Part shown: positions 1 through 7,301 of the stretch, piece after piece
How positions within the stretch are numbered: position 1 is the first letter of the stretch
Layout of the letters: each line of letters opens with the position of its first letter
NCBI GenBank assembly: GCA_014859375.1
Contig: JACUUH010000014.1
Coordinates: 1 to 44,272, forward strand
DNA: 44,272 nucleotides
Direction of reading: 5' to 3'
Source of the DNA: Gammaproteobacteria bacterium
GTDB lineage: Bacteria; Pseudomonadota; Gammaproteobacteria; Nitrosococcales; Methylophagaceae
Notes under the pieces: generated by a model
The model's database searches: none
What the model saw: only the letters and a program-made list of their open reading frames with translations
What the model was told of the DNA's origin: nothing
Translations under genes and position numbers: made by a program

Positions 1-55
1 CTACACCTGTAACAGCTAATGACATCATTGCGATTGAAAGAGTTTTCAGCTTCAT
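1..55 (-). CDS. Exported protein, N-terminal fragment (cut by window edge)
   Basis: Only the first 18 codons are inside the window. They read MKLKTLSIAMMSLAVTGV, a charged N-terminus followed by a hydrophobic stretch, as expected for a Sec signal peptide. The ATG is preceded by AAGGAA at a normal ribosome-binding distance, which supports the start. The gene runs off the left edge, so its function cannot be told. It is separated from the xox operon by about 350 bases that include a terminator, so it has its own promoter. That upstream region shares a 9-base motif with the xoxF upstream region, which hints at co-regulation with methanol oxidation. Confidence 0.6.
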   Translation of the reverse strand, partial: MKLKTLSIAMMSLAVTGV

Positions 56-354
56 GATTCGTTCCTTATCTCTATATAGATTATTTACATATCATTTATC
101 GAACTAGCTCTAAACAATATGTCCCGTGACTTTATCCTTATTATTCCCGCTGGTCACTAGGAGTTCCTCATGCTGTAGACAGGAGTTTATCCCGATAATA
201 AACCATCCCTTTACCTGGCTTAATTAGAAGAAATTCCTTAGTGAACTTTGGCGCACTATTCCCCACATCAATCCCACCAAAACTATATGCCAAGAGTTAA
301 ATACTACCGTGTCCGCGCATTGCCGAGAGGCATGAATCACAAATACATTCTTAT
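56..354. other. Intergenic region upstream of the edge gene
   Basis: About 300 bases without a convincing gene on either strand. It must hold the promoter of the minus-strand edge gene, but I could not pick clear -35 and -10 hexamers. The one notable structure is a pair of direct AGGAGTT repeats, listed separately. Confidence 0.5.
159..187 (-). promoter_or_regulatory. Candidate operator: direct AACTCCT repeats
   Basis: On the minus strand AACTCCT occurs twice, at 181-187 and 159-165, starting 22 bases apart (about two helical turns). The inner copy is part of GGAACTCCT (159-167), which is also found at 5717-5725 ahead of xoxF. The spacing to the start codon is similar in both cases, about 103 and 93 bases. 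Activator binding is an inference from repeat spacing and sharing; no regulator site of this sequence is known to me. Confidence 0.3.
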
Positions 355-387
355 CTAAATGAAAATAGCCCCTGATATTCAGGGGCT
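355..387 (-). terminator. Rho-independent terminator of the xox operon
   Basis: A perfect 9-base-pair stem, AGCCCCTGA (367-375) and TCAGGGGCT (379-387), encloses a 3-base loop. On the minus strand it is followed by a T-rich run (ATTTTCATTT). It lies 16 bases past the stop codon of the beta-propeller gene, so it most likely ends the xoxF-xoxJ-xoxG-propeller transcript. Confidence 0.85.
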
Positions 388-403
388 AAGTCGTCAGCCT
401 GAT

Positions 404-1372
404 TTATGGAATATAAACACCCCAAGGCATTTCACCAACCGTTATGTCTTTTAGTTTTTCCAAACTCACCGTATCAATTACCGAAACTGAGTTAGAACGA
501 CCATTAGCAACATACAATTTTCTATCATCATGCGTCAGTGCCATATTCCATGGACGTTCACCCACGGCGATAGTTTTAATCACTTTATTCGATGCAGTAT
601 CGATCACATCGACGGTATAGCTTTTACCACCTGAAATATAAACACGACGCCCATCATGAGACACTTTTACCCCATTTGAACGTTCACCAGTTTTGATGGT
701 GGTAGTCAATGACCAGTCTTGTGTATTCCACACTTGTGTTACATCGGCTTTTTCGTTTGCCACATAAAGTGTTTTACCATTAGGCGTGAACCCCATCCCG
801 CGTGGATGACCAGCCGCCGCTAATGTTTTGATAACTTTACGAGCTGCCACATCAATGATATCAATACTGTCAGAGCCTTCCTGGCTGGCCAATACTAATT
901 TACCGTCAGGTGAATAGACACAATGCTCAGGGGCATCACCCGTTGTATCAACACTGGCAACAATCTTGAACGTAGCCACATCAATAAAAGAAACTCGGTT
1001 CATTTCTTCCTGACAGGCGACTAGCTCTTGGCCATCAGGTGATAGCATTACACCTTCTGTACCTTCACCCACATCCAGCTTATCAATGATCGTTCTGGAT
1101 TGTCGTGCCACTCGCACAACTTTGCCACCTTCAGCATCAACCACATACAAAATATTGCCTGATTTATCAGTGACCACAGCGTTGATTTCTTCACCGAGAC
1201 GCCCCTCTTTGGGGATCTGCATGATGACAGAATCAATACTGGTATCGATAACAGAAATTGTGGCATCTTTTTCATTTGGCACATAAGCCAAGGGTGCAGA
1301 TGATGCTGCCAACAGATTTTGCCCTATCATTCCTAAGGTAATGGCTATAGCCAATTTTGTTATTTTATTCAT
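404..1372 (-). CDS. Exported YVTN-type seven-bladed beta-propeller protein, PQQ-catabolism associated
   Basis: A 322-residue protein with a signal peptide (about residues 1-23) followed by seven repeats of the YV-N-x-V-x-V-ID-T type (YVPNEKDATISVIDT near the start, YVANGRSNSVSVIDT near the end). This is the YVTN/NHL propeller fold. It resembles the family found beside PQQ-dependent alcohol dehydrogenases in methylotrophs and Pseudomonas. The biochemical role of that family is not settled; a periplasmic scaffold or assembly factor for the quinoprotein system is the usual guess. It is the last gene of the xox operon, 18 bases after xoxG, and has a good AGGA ribosome site. The family call is firm; the function is not. 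Confidence 0.85.
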   Translation of the reverse strand: MNKITKLAIAITLGMIGQNLLAASSAPLAYVPNEKDATISVIDTSIDSVIMQIPKEGRLGEEINAVVTDKSGNILYVVDAEGGKVVRVARQSRTIIDKLDVGEGTEGVMLSPDGQELVACQEEMNRVSFIDVATFKIVASVDTTGDAPEHCVYSPDGKLVLASQEGSDSIDIIDVAARKVIKTLAAAGHPRGMGFTPNGKTLYVANEKADVTQVWNTQDWSLTTTIKTGERSNGVKVSHDGRRVYISGGKSYTVDVIDTASNKVIKTIAVGERPWNMALTHDDRKLYVANGRSNSVSVIDTVSLEKLKDITVGEMPWGVYIP

Positions 1373-1390
1373 CGTTTTATTCCTAGTTTA

Positions 1391-1909
1391 TTACCAATCG
1401 CGACGTTTGATATCACCTTTGTACTGGGTTCTTAGCCAAGCAATGATTTTCCATAGCTCATCATCTGTTTTGATAATGTCGCCATAAGGTGGCATTGGTC
1501 CAACCACACCTTCCATGCCTTTTCGGTAGTAACCCGCTTTTTGTAAATCATCACTACCCAGCGTAACTAAACGAAACAAGGTGTCATCATCACTGCCATA
1601 GACAAACACTTCATTTGATATAGGTGGGCACATACCACCACCAGCGCCACCACCATGACAACCGTTACAACTGTTACCGAAATACCTATCTTTACCGGCT
1701 GAAATCATTTCTTCATTGTCGGTATACGGATTTTTCAATTCACCTTTGGGTGTTGAAGCCACACGCTCACGCGGACTCATGCCAACCATAGCTGAGCTAT
1801 CGTCAGTTAGGGCTAATGTGCCTTCTGATTCGCCACCTGCAAACCCAGTGATAGATAACATCATTGCCGTTGCAAAACTGGCTGCAATACATACTTGTTT
1901 TATCTTCAT
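1391..1909 (-). CDS. xoxG: Periplasmic cytochrome c, electron acceptor of XoxF (XoxG / cytochrome cL type)
   Basis: A 172-residue exported c-type cytochrome. Residues 1-24 are a signal peptide, and CNGCH at 81-85 is the single haem-binding motif. Met139 in GPMPPYGD is the likely distal haem ligand, and two further Cys features (Cys94 after the glycine run) sit near the haem. Cytochromes of this kind take electrons from the PQQ of methanol dehydrogenase and pass them to the oxidase chain. It is third in the operon after xoxF and xoxJ, the standard neighbourhood for XoxG. GAGGAAG lies just ahead of the ATG. A close alternative would be a PedF-type c550. Assignment to XoxG rests mainly on context. 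Confidence 0.8.
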   Translation of the reverse strand: MKIKQVCIAASFATAMMLSITGFAGGESEGTLALTDDSSAMVGMSPRERVASTPKGELKNPYTDNEEMISAGKDRYFGNSCNGCHGGGAGGGMCPPISNEVFVYGSDDDTLFRLVTLGSDDLQKAGYYRKGMEGVVGPMPPYGDIIKTDDELWKIIAWLRTQYKGDIKRRDW

Positions 1910-1932
1910 TTGACTTCCTCTTTGATTAAATT

Positions 1933-3600
1933 TTATGACTTGATTACTAAATTATTGTTTTGTGGCGCTATCGACAGCTTATTGATATTAAACCGGTGGA
2001 ACATGTGAATAGCATCTTGCGCTTCACGCTGATGAGCAATGTCATAGGCGGTCTGACCTTTCGTATTTTTCAGTTCAGGATCAGCACCTGATTTGATCAA
2101 TAGAGAAATAATATCTGGGTTATTATTTGCCGCGGCGATCATCAATGCAGTGATACCACCATCATTGGTTAGATTTGGGTTCGCACCGTATTGAACTAAG
2201 GTTTGAGCCACAGGTAGTTTGCCAACTTTGGCAGCAATCATCAGAGGTGTATAGTTAGCCTCACCCACAGTTAGATTGGCATCAGCACCACTATCGAGCA
2301 ACGCAACTACGGCTAAGGCTTTGCCATTCTGTACAGCCAAACTGAGGGCTGTACTTTGAGTCAGCTTTTCAATCTTTCCAAAATCAGCACCATAGGTCGA
2401 TAAAGCTCTAATCATCTTTGGTTCATTTAACCAGGCTGCATGCATTGCAGCTGTCCAACCATCACTATCAATTGCATTCGGCTCGGCCTTATTTTTAAGT
2501 AATAATTTGACCAAATCGAGATTTGCACCCTTAACGGCGTTCATTAGTGGTGTTAGTCCATTAGTATCGGGGGTATTTATATCTGCACCACGTTCAATGA
2601 CGTAACTAACACGCGGTAAATCTTTTGCCAGCACGGCATTTAGCAACTCTGCATCTAAAGTGCTTCCGGCCTGTAATGCTGCATCAATCTTATCTGGTAA
2701 TTGATCGTTGTTAGATTGTTTGGGTGCTTGGTATTTGGCTACGACATGCTCATGTTGCTGATATGGACCATGTGAAGGAATATCACCAGATACGATACAG
2801 TTTGAACACGCAACAAGTGGCACGCCATATGACACTAATATTTCCTTGATTTTTTCTTTTTCTTGAACCAGTACTTGATTGAGTTTATCTCGTAATTGGG
2901 TATCAGATTTTTTCAAACCAATTCCCAGCTCAAACTCCATCGGCAATACTGTGTCGTATTGATTAAGTGGATATAAGGTCAACTGTTTTTTATCGCCAGC
3001 GTTGTACCAGCCAGCCAAAGGTCCCCATGCCCCTGCAATATCCAGATCACCGTTGATAACGGCCTCGACTTGCTTGGTAGGTTGCCTTTCCGGTTTTAAA
3101 TCAGCATTGTGACTAATGATATGGAGTCTTAGGTTGTTGCCATTGATGCCGTGTTCCATCAATTCAGTTCTAATGGCTGAATGTTGAAATACCCCAATAG
3201 TCAATTCTTTCAACTCAGGATCAGCAAAAGAACTAAATTTGTATGGACTATCGGCTTTAGTTGCCAGCACAAATGTGCTTCGATATAGCGGTGTGGTCGT
3301 AATCAATCTTTCATTGTCTGCCGACATATCCATCAATATGTCACAGCGGTTATTTTGAAATGTTTGTCGCGTCAGGCCACGCTCAAGATATGGTCTATAG
3401 GCATAAGTGACATGTGTCCCCATCGCTTGTGCCAAGACTTCTGCAATTTTGTTATGAAAGCCTTCACCTTGAGTATTAGATAAAGGCATATTGCCGGGAT
3501 CGGCACATACACGCAGTGCCGGAACATTGTCAGCTGCAAACACAGCGCTACTTATCGCCAGACTAGTGGCCGATAATGTGAGAATTAATTTACTTGCCAT
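1933..3600 (-). CDS. xoxJ: XoxJ-type periplasmic binding protein fused to C-terminal ankyrin repeats
   Basis: Residues 1-22 are a signal peptide. Residues 26-268 are a periplasmic solute-binding-like domain of the quinoprotein-associated MoxJ/XoxJ family, with the start motif RVCADPGNMPLSN and the typical acidic region DILMDMSADNER. After a linker (about 270-310), residues 315-535 form roughly six to seven ankyrin repeats (NGLTPLMNAV, DGWTAAMHAA, NYTPLMIAAK, GITALMIAAA and others). MoxJ/XoxJ proteins are thought to help mature or activate the dehydrogenase. The ankyrin part makes this protein about twice the usual length of about 280. I start at the ATG at 3600, preceded by AGGA; the frame can be extended 11 codons to a TTG without a ribosome site. 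The fusion has no frameshift or stop, so it looks genuine. Confidence 0.85.
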   Translation of the reverse strand: MASKLILTLSATSLAISSAVFAADNVPALRVCADPGNMPLSNTQGEGFHNKIAEVLAQAMGTHVTYAYRPYLERGLTRQTFQNNRCDILMDMSADNERLITTTPLYRSTFVLATKADSPYKFSSFADPELKELTIGVFQHSAIRTELMEHGINGNNLRLHIISHNADLKPERQPTKQVEAVINGDLDIAGAWGPLAGWYNAGDKKQLTLYPLNQYDTVLPMEFELGIGLKKSDTQLRDKLNQVLVQEKEKIKEILVSYGVPLVACSNCIVSGDIPSHGPYQQHEHVVAKYQAPKQSNNDQLPDKIDAALQAGSTLDAELLNAVLAKDLPRVSYVIERGADINTPDTNGLTPLMNAVKGANLDLVKLLLKNKAEPNAIDSDGWTAAMHAAWLNEPKMIRALSTYGADFGKIEKLTQSTALSLAVQNGKALAVVALLDSGADANLTVGEANYTPLMIAAKVGKLPVAQTLVQYGANPNLTNDGGITALMIAAANNNPDIISLLIKSGADPELKNTKGQTAYDIAHQREAQDAIHMFHRFNINKLSIAPQNNNLVIKS

Positions 3601-3642
3601 GATATTTCCTGTTGATACAACGTAAAAAGCCAAAGAGAGAGC

Positions 3643-3700
3643 ACCTGTTACAGGTACCCTCCCTTCGGCAAGTTTTGCTAATTAGATTTGCTTAATCTAA
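3643..3700 (-). promoter_or_regulatory. Hairpins in the xoxF-xoxJ gap, possible attenuator or mRNA processing site
   Basis: The 112-base gap after xoxF holds two small inverted repeats. TTAGATT (3682-3688) pairs with AATCTAA (3694-3700) only 12 bases past the xoxF stop. ACCTG (3643-3647) pairs with CAGGT (3651-3655). Neither has a proper T-run on the minus strand, so full termination is unlikely. They could protect xoxF mRNA ends or lower downstream expression, which would suit the need for more XoxF than XoxJ or XoxG. This is inference from position. Confidence 0.3.
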
Positions 3701-3712
3701 CCATTCTGCAAT

Positions 3713-5623
3713 TTATGGATAAACTCGGAATGCGGTGAACTCACCACCTTGTGGAATAAGATTCAGTTTGGCAGCTTTCGCCATTGCTGTTGCACCGATA
3801 GCACCATATTTGTCAGAGAAATCCAGATCGGCAGTTACTGGCAAACCAGCCCAGCCACCTAAACCACTGAATACACCAACATATTGTTTACCATCAACTT
3901 TCCAGGAAATTGGGTTACCGATAATACCTGAACCCAGTTTGCGTTCCCAAACCACTTTACCTGATTTACGGTCAACCGCACGGAAGTCACCACCCATGCT
4001 ACCGTAGAACACTAAACCACCAGCAGTGTTCAATGTACCACTCCAGTTTTGGTATGAATCAGCAATTTCCCAAAGGGTTTTACCGGTTACAACGTCAAAC
4101 TTTTTCAACTTACCAGAAACACCTGGTTTTTCTTGATACATATAGACGTTAGCAAACACGTAAACCGTACCTTGTTGAGTGTGTGTACGTTCTTGAGGTT
4201 CATCTTCCATACACCAGTTGTTTGTTGGTACATAGAAAATGTTTGGTTCAGATGGATCAACTGATGCTGGTTGCTGATCTTTACCACCTTGTGCAGATGG
4301 GCATGTAGCTACATTACGACCGCGTTCAAATGGTGAGTGTTCTTTCACTTTAAGCGGACGACCTGTTACCAAGTCAACTTTCTCAGCCCAATCAACGGTA
4401 ACGAATTTGTGCGCACGAAGTAGATCACCGTTGGTACGATCCATAACATAAGCAAAGCCATTACGATCAAAGTTAACCAATGCTTTATGCTTTTTACCGT
4501 CAACCACCAGGTTATCGACCAGAATGTTTTCATTTACGCCATCATAGTCCCACTGATCAAATGGCGTTTTCTGATAAGCCCACACTACTTCACCCGTATC
4601 GACTTTACGAGCCATAATAGTCATAGACCATTTGTTATCCCAGTTACCTGAATTGATTTTTGGGTTGTACTCGTTACATTTTTCATGCGTCAGGTTTTCA
4701 CCTTCTTCACCACAACGATACGCTGGTGACCAGTGACCCGGGTTACCAGTACCGGCATAAACAATTTTCAAATCAGGGTCATAAGTAAACCATGCCCATG
4801 GTGCACCACCACCAATTATCCACTCATCACGTGGATAAGTAATCATACCCAAATCATGTCCGTAGGTACCGTAGTGTGGGTTATCTTTATTGGTATCAGG
4901 TGTTAAGCAAACGTCTTTATCAGAACCTGTGCTGTGACACGTCCATACTTCTTTACCTGTTTTAATATCATAAGCAACCATACGACCACGTGCTGCAAAT
5001 TCGTCACCACCAAAACCGGCAATAACCAAGTTTTCAGCGACCATTGCTGGTCCAGTATGTGTTTCACCCTTATCTGGATATGCATGTTTGGTCACCCACA
5101 CTTCTTCACCAGTCGTGGCATCAAGTGCAATCAATAAACCATCTAGTGTATGGAAAATAACTTTACCATCAGCATAGTTCAAACCACGGTTAACCGTGTC
5201 ACAACAGGCGCGCGGTACTGCTGACATATCACGATCGGTTTTTTTCTGATAGTTCCATACCTGTGCAGGTTTATCAGGATTAGATAAATCTAGTGCTTGC
5301 ACAATGTTTGGCCAGGCACTGACAAAATACATCATTGGCTTACCATTATGTTCAACTACTACAGGCTGGCCCTCATGACCACGAAGTGCGCCTGTTGATT
5401 GTGACCATGCCATGTGAAGGTTTTTAACATTTTTTGTATCGATATCTTTCAAAGCACTGTGACGTGTCATTGCCAGGTCACCACCTGGTGCCGCCCACAT
5501 ATCAGGATTTTGGCTACGTTTAATGATCTCATCATTGGCACTTGCCTGACCTGCAAGACCAATCATTGCTACTGTTCCTAGTGCAGCTATGCTGGCTCGC
5601 AAAGTAAATTTGGCTTTTTTCAT
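3713..5623 (-). CDS. xoxF: Lanthanide-dependent PQQ methanol dehydrogenase XoxF
   Basis: A 636-residue periplasmic quinoprotein that oxidises methanol (to formaldehyde or formate) using PQQ and a lanthanide. Signal peptide at about 1-29. The adjacent Cys140-Cys141 pair forms the family's unusual disulfide over PQQ. Likely metal and PQQ contacts are Glu208 (GGDEFAARG), Asn294 (GTGNPGHWSP) and the catalytic Asp359 in WDYDG. Asp361, two residues later, is the hallmark that separates lanthanide XoxF from calcium MxaF, which has Ala there. Tryptophan-docking propeller repeats run throughout. GGGGAG precedes the ATG. It is first in the operon with xoxJ, xoxG and the propeller gene. I do not assign the XoxF clade; a tree would be needed. 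Confidence 0.97.
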   Translation of the reverse strand: MKKAKFTLRASIAALGTVAMIGLAGQASANDEIIKRSQNPDMWAAPGGDLAMTRHSALKDIDTKNVKNLHMAWSQSTGALRGHEGQPVVVEHNGKPMMYFVSAWPNIVQALDLSNPDKPAQVWNYQKKTDRDMSAVPRACCDTVNRGLNYADGKVIFHTLDGLLIALDATTGEEVWVTKHAYPDKGETHTGPAMVAENLVIAGFGGDEFAARGRMVAYDIKTGKEVWTCHSTGSDKDVCLTPDTNKDNPHYGTYGHDLGMITYPRDEWIIGGGAPWAWFTYDPDLKIVYAGTGNPGHWSPAYRCGEEGENLTHEKCNEYNPKINSGNWDNKWSMTIMARKVDTGEVVWAYQKTPFDQWDYDGVNENILVDNLVVDGKKHKALVNFDRNGFAYVMDRTNGDLLRAHKFVTVDWAEKVDLVTGRPLKVKEHSPFERGRNVATCPSAQGGKDQQPASVDPSEPNIFYVPTNNWCMEDEPQERTHTQQGTVYVFANVYMYQEKPGVSGKLKKFDVVTGKTLWEIADSYQNWSGTLNTAGGLVFYGSMGGDFRAVDRKSGKVVWERKLGSGIIGNPISWKVDGKQYVGVFSGLGGWAGLPVTADLDFSDKYGAIGATAMAKAAKLNLIPQGGEFTAFRVYP

Positions 5624-5716
5624 ATTTCTCCCCTTGTTTGTTAGGATTTAAGCCGCTTCACCGTTGTTACGGATAGCGTGTAACAGTTTAAGCCTGACTT
5701 AAAATCATGAAACGAG

Positions 5717-5749
5717 AGGAGTTCCCGAGCTTGAATATGACTGCTTCCC
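5717..5749 (-). promoter_or_regulatory. Candidate regulator site upstream of xoxF
   Basis: The minus strand carries GGAACTCCT (5717-5725), identical to the motif at 159-167, with a related GGGAAGC starting 23 bases further upstream (to 5749). It sits about 93 bases ahead of the xoxF start codon, a suitable place for an activator. The neighbouring LuxR-type response regulator (6650-7294) is the obvious candidate to bind it. No clear sigma-70 hexamers were found between the motif and the gene. Confidence 0.3.
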
Positions 5750-5761
5750 TAAGATTATCGT

Positions 5762-5796
5762 GAAATAAAAAAGGACAGCCCTAGGACTGTCCTTTT
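5762..5796 (-). terminator. Rho-independent terminator after the kinase-regulator-Sel1 operon
   Basis: AAAAGGACAG (5769-5778) pairs over 10 bases with CTGTCCTTTT (5787-5796) around an 8-base loop. On the minus strand it ends in a run of six T followed by ATTT. It lies 25 bases beyond the Sel1-protein stop codon and separates that operon from xoxF, so xoxF needs its own promoter. Confidence 0.85.
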
Positions 5797-5820
5797 ATGT
5801 ATATAAACCAATGGTTTAGA

Positions 5821-6636
5821 TTAGTTGCTTGGGATTGATATTGGCGCACTTGTTTGCCATGAACTGGCGATAGATTTAGCTTTTTTAAGTTGTTCCTCTT
5901 TCATTTCCAATGTTAGTTCTTTTTTGAACTTCTCAGCGGCTGCATGACCATCACGTGTTGCTAGCTCTAATAATGCATAAGCAAGAACAAGGTTTTGTTC
6001 CACTCCAATGCCTTCCTTATACATCATGCCTAAGGTGTATTGTGCTTTATAATGACCTTGTTCTGCTGACAGGCGTGTCCAATATGCCGCTTTTTGTTGA
6101 TCTTTTGGTACACCTTTACCTTCGTAATAAAGCAGCCCTAAAGAAAACTGTGATTTAAAGTGTTTCTGTTTTGCTGCTTTCTCAAACCAATTCGCAGCTT
6201 GCTGGTAATCCTGCTTGACACCCCAGCCCTTTGTATACATATCACCAAGTGCAAACTGTGCTAAGGCAAGGCCCTGTTCAGCCGCTTTAGCATACCAATG
6301 TGCACTTTTTTTTTGCTCTATTTCAACACCTTGACCTTTACTGTACATCACACCCAAATTATATTGCGCATTGACATCGCCCTGATTAGCGGCCTTTTGG
6401 TACCAATTTGCAGCCTGTTTCTGATCACGTTCAACACCTAGGCCATCATCGTATATAACACCCATAAGATATTGTGACATCACATCGCCTTGTTGAGCCA
6501 AAGGTGAAAATTCTGATATGGCTGTTGCATAATCACCGGCTATCATCGCTGTTTTACCTTGCACGAAGTCGGCATTCACTAGGACAGGCATAGACACCAT
6601 TAATAATGCTGCTAATGTTTTTAGTTGTTTTTTCAT
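5821..6636 (-). CDS. Exported Sel1-repeat protein
   Basis: A 271-residue protein with a signal peptide (about 1-22, ending VLVNA). About five Sel1-like repeats (tetratricopeptide-related, 36 residues each, pattern AQYNLGVMYSKGQGV...AANWYQKAA) fill residues 48-230. Sel1 repeats bind other proteins or peptides and have no catalytic residues. The gene follows the response regulator by 13 bases and has a strong AGGAG site. It is therefore the third gene of a kinase-regulator operon, and periplasmic export would let it meet the kinase's sensor domain. Partner and function are unknown; a role as an accessory sensor is inference only. Confidence 0.8.
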   Translation of the reverse strand: MKKQLKTLAALLMVSMPVLVNADFVQGKTAMIAGDYATAISEFSPLAQQGDVMSQYLMGVIYDDGLGVERDQKQAANWYQKAANQGDVNAQYNLGVMYSKGQGVEIEQKKSAHWYAKAAEQGLALAQFALGDMYTKGWGVKQDYQQAANWFEKAAKQKHFKSQFSLGLLYYEGKGVPKDQQKAAYWTRLSAEQGHYKAQYTLGMMYKEGIGVEQNLVLAYALLELATRDGHAAAEKFKKELTLEMKEEQLKKAKSIASSWQTSAPISIPSN

Positions 6637-6649
6637 TATTACTCCTAAT

Positions 6650-7294
6650 TTAATCTTCTATTACACCGTGTCGAATTGCGAGGCGTACCAGCTCAACAGG
6701 ACTGTTTATTTGCAACTTCTGTTTTAATAGTGTTTGATAATTTGCCACTGTTTTTTGACCTATGTTGAGCAATTTTGCTATTTCATCGACCACTTTACCT
6801 TCTGCTAGAAGGCGAAAAATCTCAAACTCTCTTGCTGTCAGCTTTTGTATCGGATTATCGTCACCACTCATAGTGTGTAGTGCAATTTTTTGAGCCATTT
6901 CAGAGCTAAGATAAATTTTGCCTGCATAGACCTGTTTAACTGCGGTAAGTAGATCGCCTGCTTCACCTGACTTGGATACATAGCCTAAAGCTCCGGCAGT
7001 CAAAGCTTGCGTGGAAAATGTGGCATTCTCATACATTGAGAAAATTATGATCTTGGCCTTGGAATAACGTGTTTTAATTCGTCGAAGCGCTTCCAAACCT
7101 CCGATGCCGGGCATAGACATATCCATAACCAAAATTTCGGGTAATATTTCGCCATATAGTTGATAAGCCTGCTCACCACTTTCTGCTTCAGCAACTACCT
7201 GCACCTCGTCGCTCTGATCAAGCAATCGCCTTAAACCAGAGCGAACAACCGCATGATCATCGACCAGCAATACTGTAATTTTTTTATCCATCAT
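6650..7294 (-). CDS. LuxR/NarL-family response regulator
   Basis: A 214-residue two-component regulator. Residues 5-120 form the receiver domain with the acidic pair Asp12-Asp13, the phosphoacceptor Asp58 (LVMDMSMPG) and the conserved Lys in GYVSKSG. Residues 149-212 form the LuxR-type helix-turn-helix DNA-binding domain (LTAREFEIFRLLAEGK). It follows its kinase by 7 bases and has an AAAGGA ribosome site. By analogy with the regulators of methanol dehydrogenases in other methylotrophs, and because xoxF is the next operon, it probably controls xox genes. That target is inferred from location, not seen directly. Confidence 0.9.
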   Translation of the reverse strand: MMDKKITVLLVDDHAVVRSGLRRLLDQSDEVQVVAEAESGEQAYQLYGEILPEILVMDMSMPGIGGLEALRRIKTRYSKAKIIIFSMYENATFSTQALTAGALGYVSKSGEAGDLLTAVKQVYAGKIYLSSEMAQKIALHTMSGDDNPIQKLTAREFEIFRLLAEGKVVDEIAKLLNIGQKTVANYQTLLKQKLQINSPVELVRLAIRHGVIED

Positions 7295-7301
7295 TTTTCC
7301 T

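Noticed and set aside
3601-3633. Eleven-codon upstream extension of xoxJ
   Set aside because: It starts at TTG without a ribosome site, while the ATG at 3600 has AGGA and a proper signal peptide follows it.
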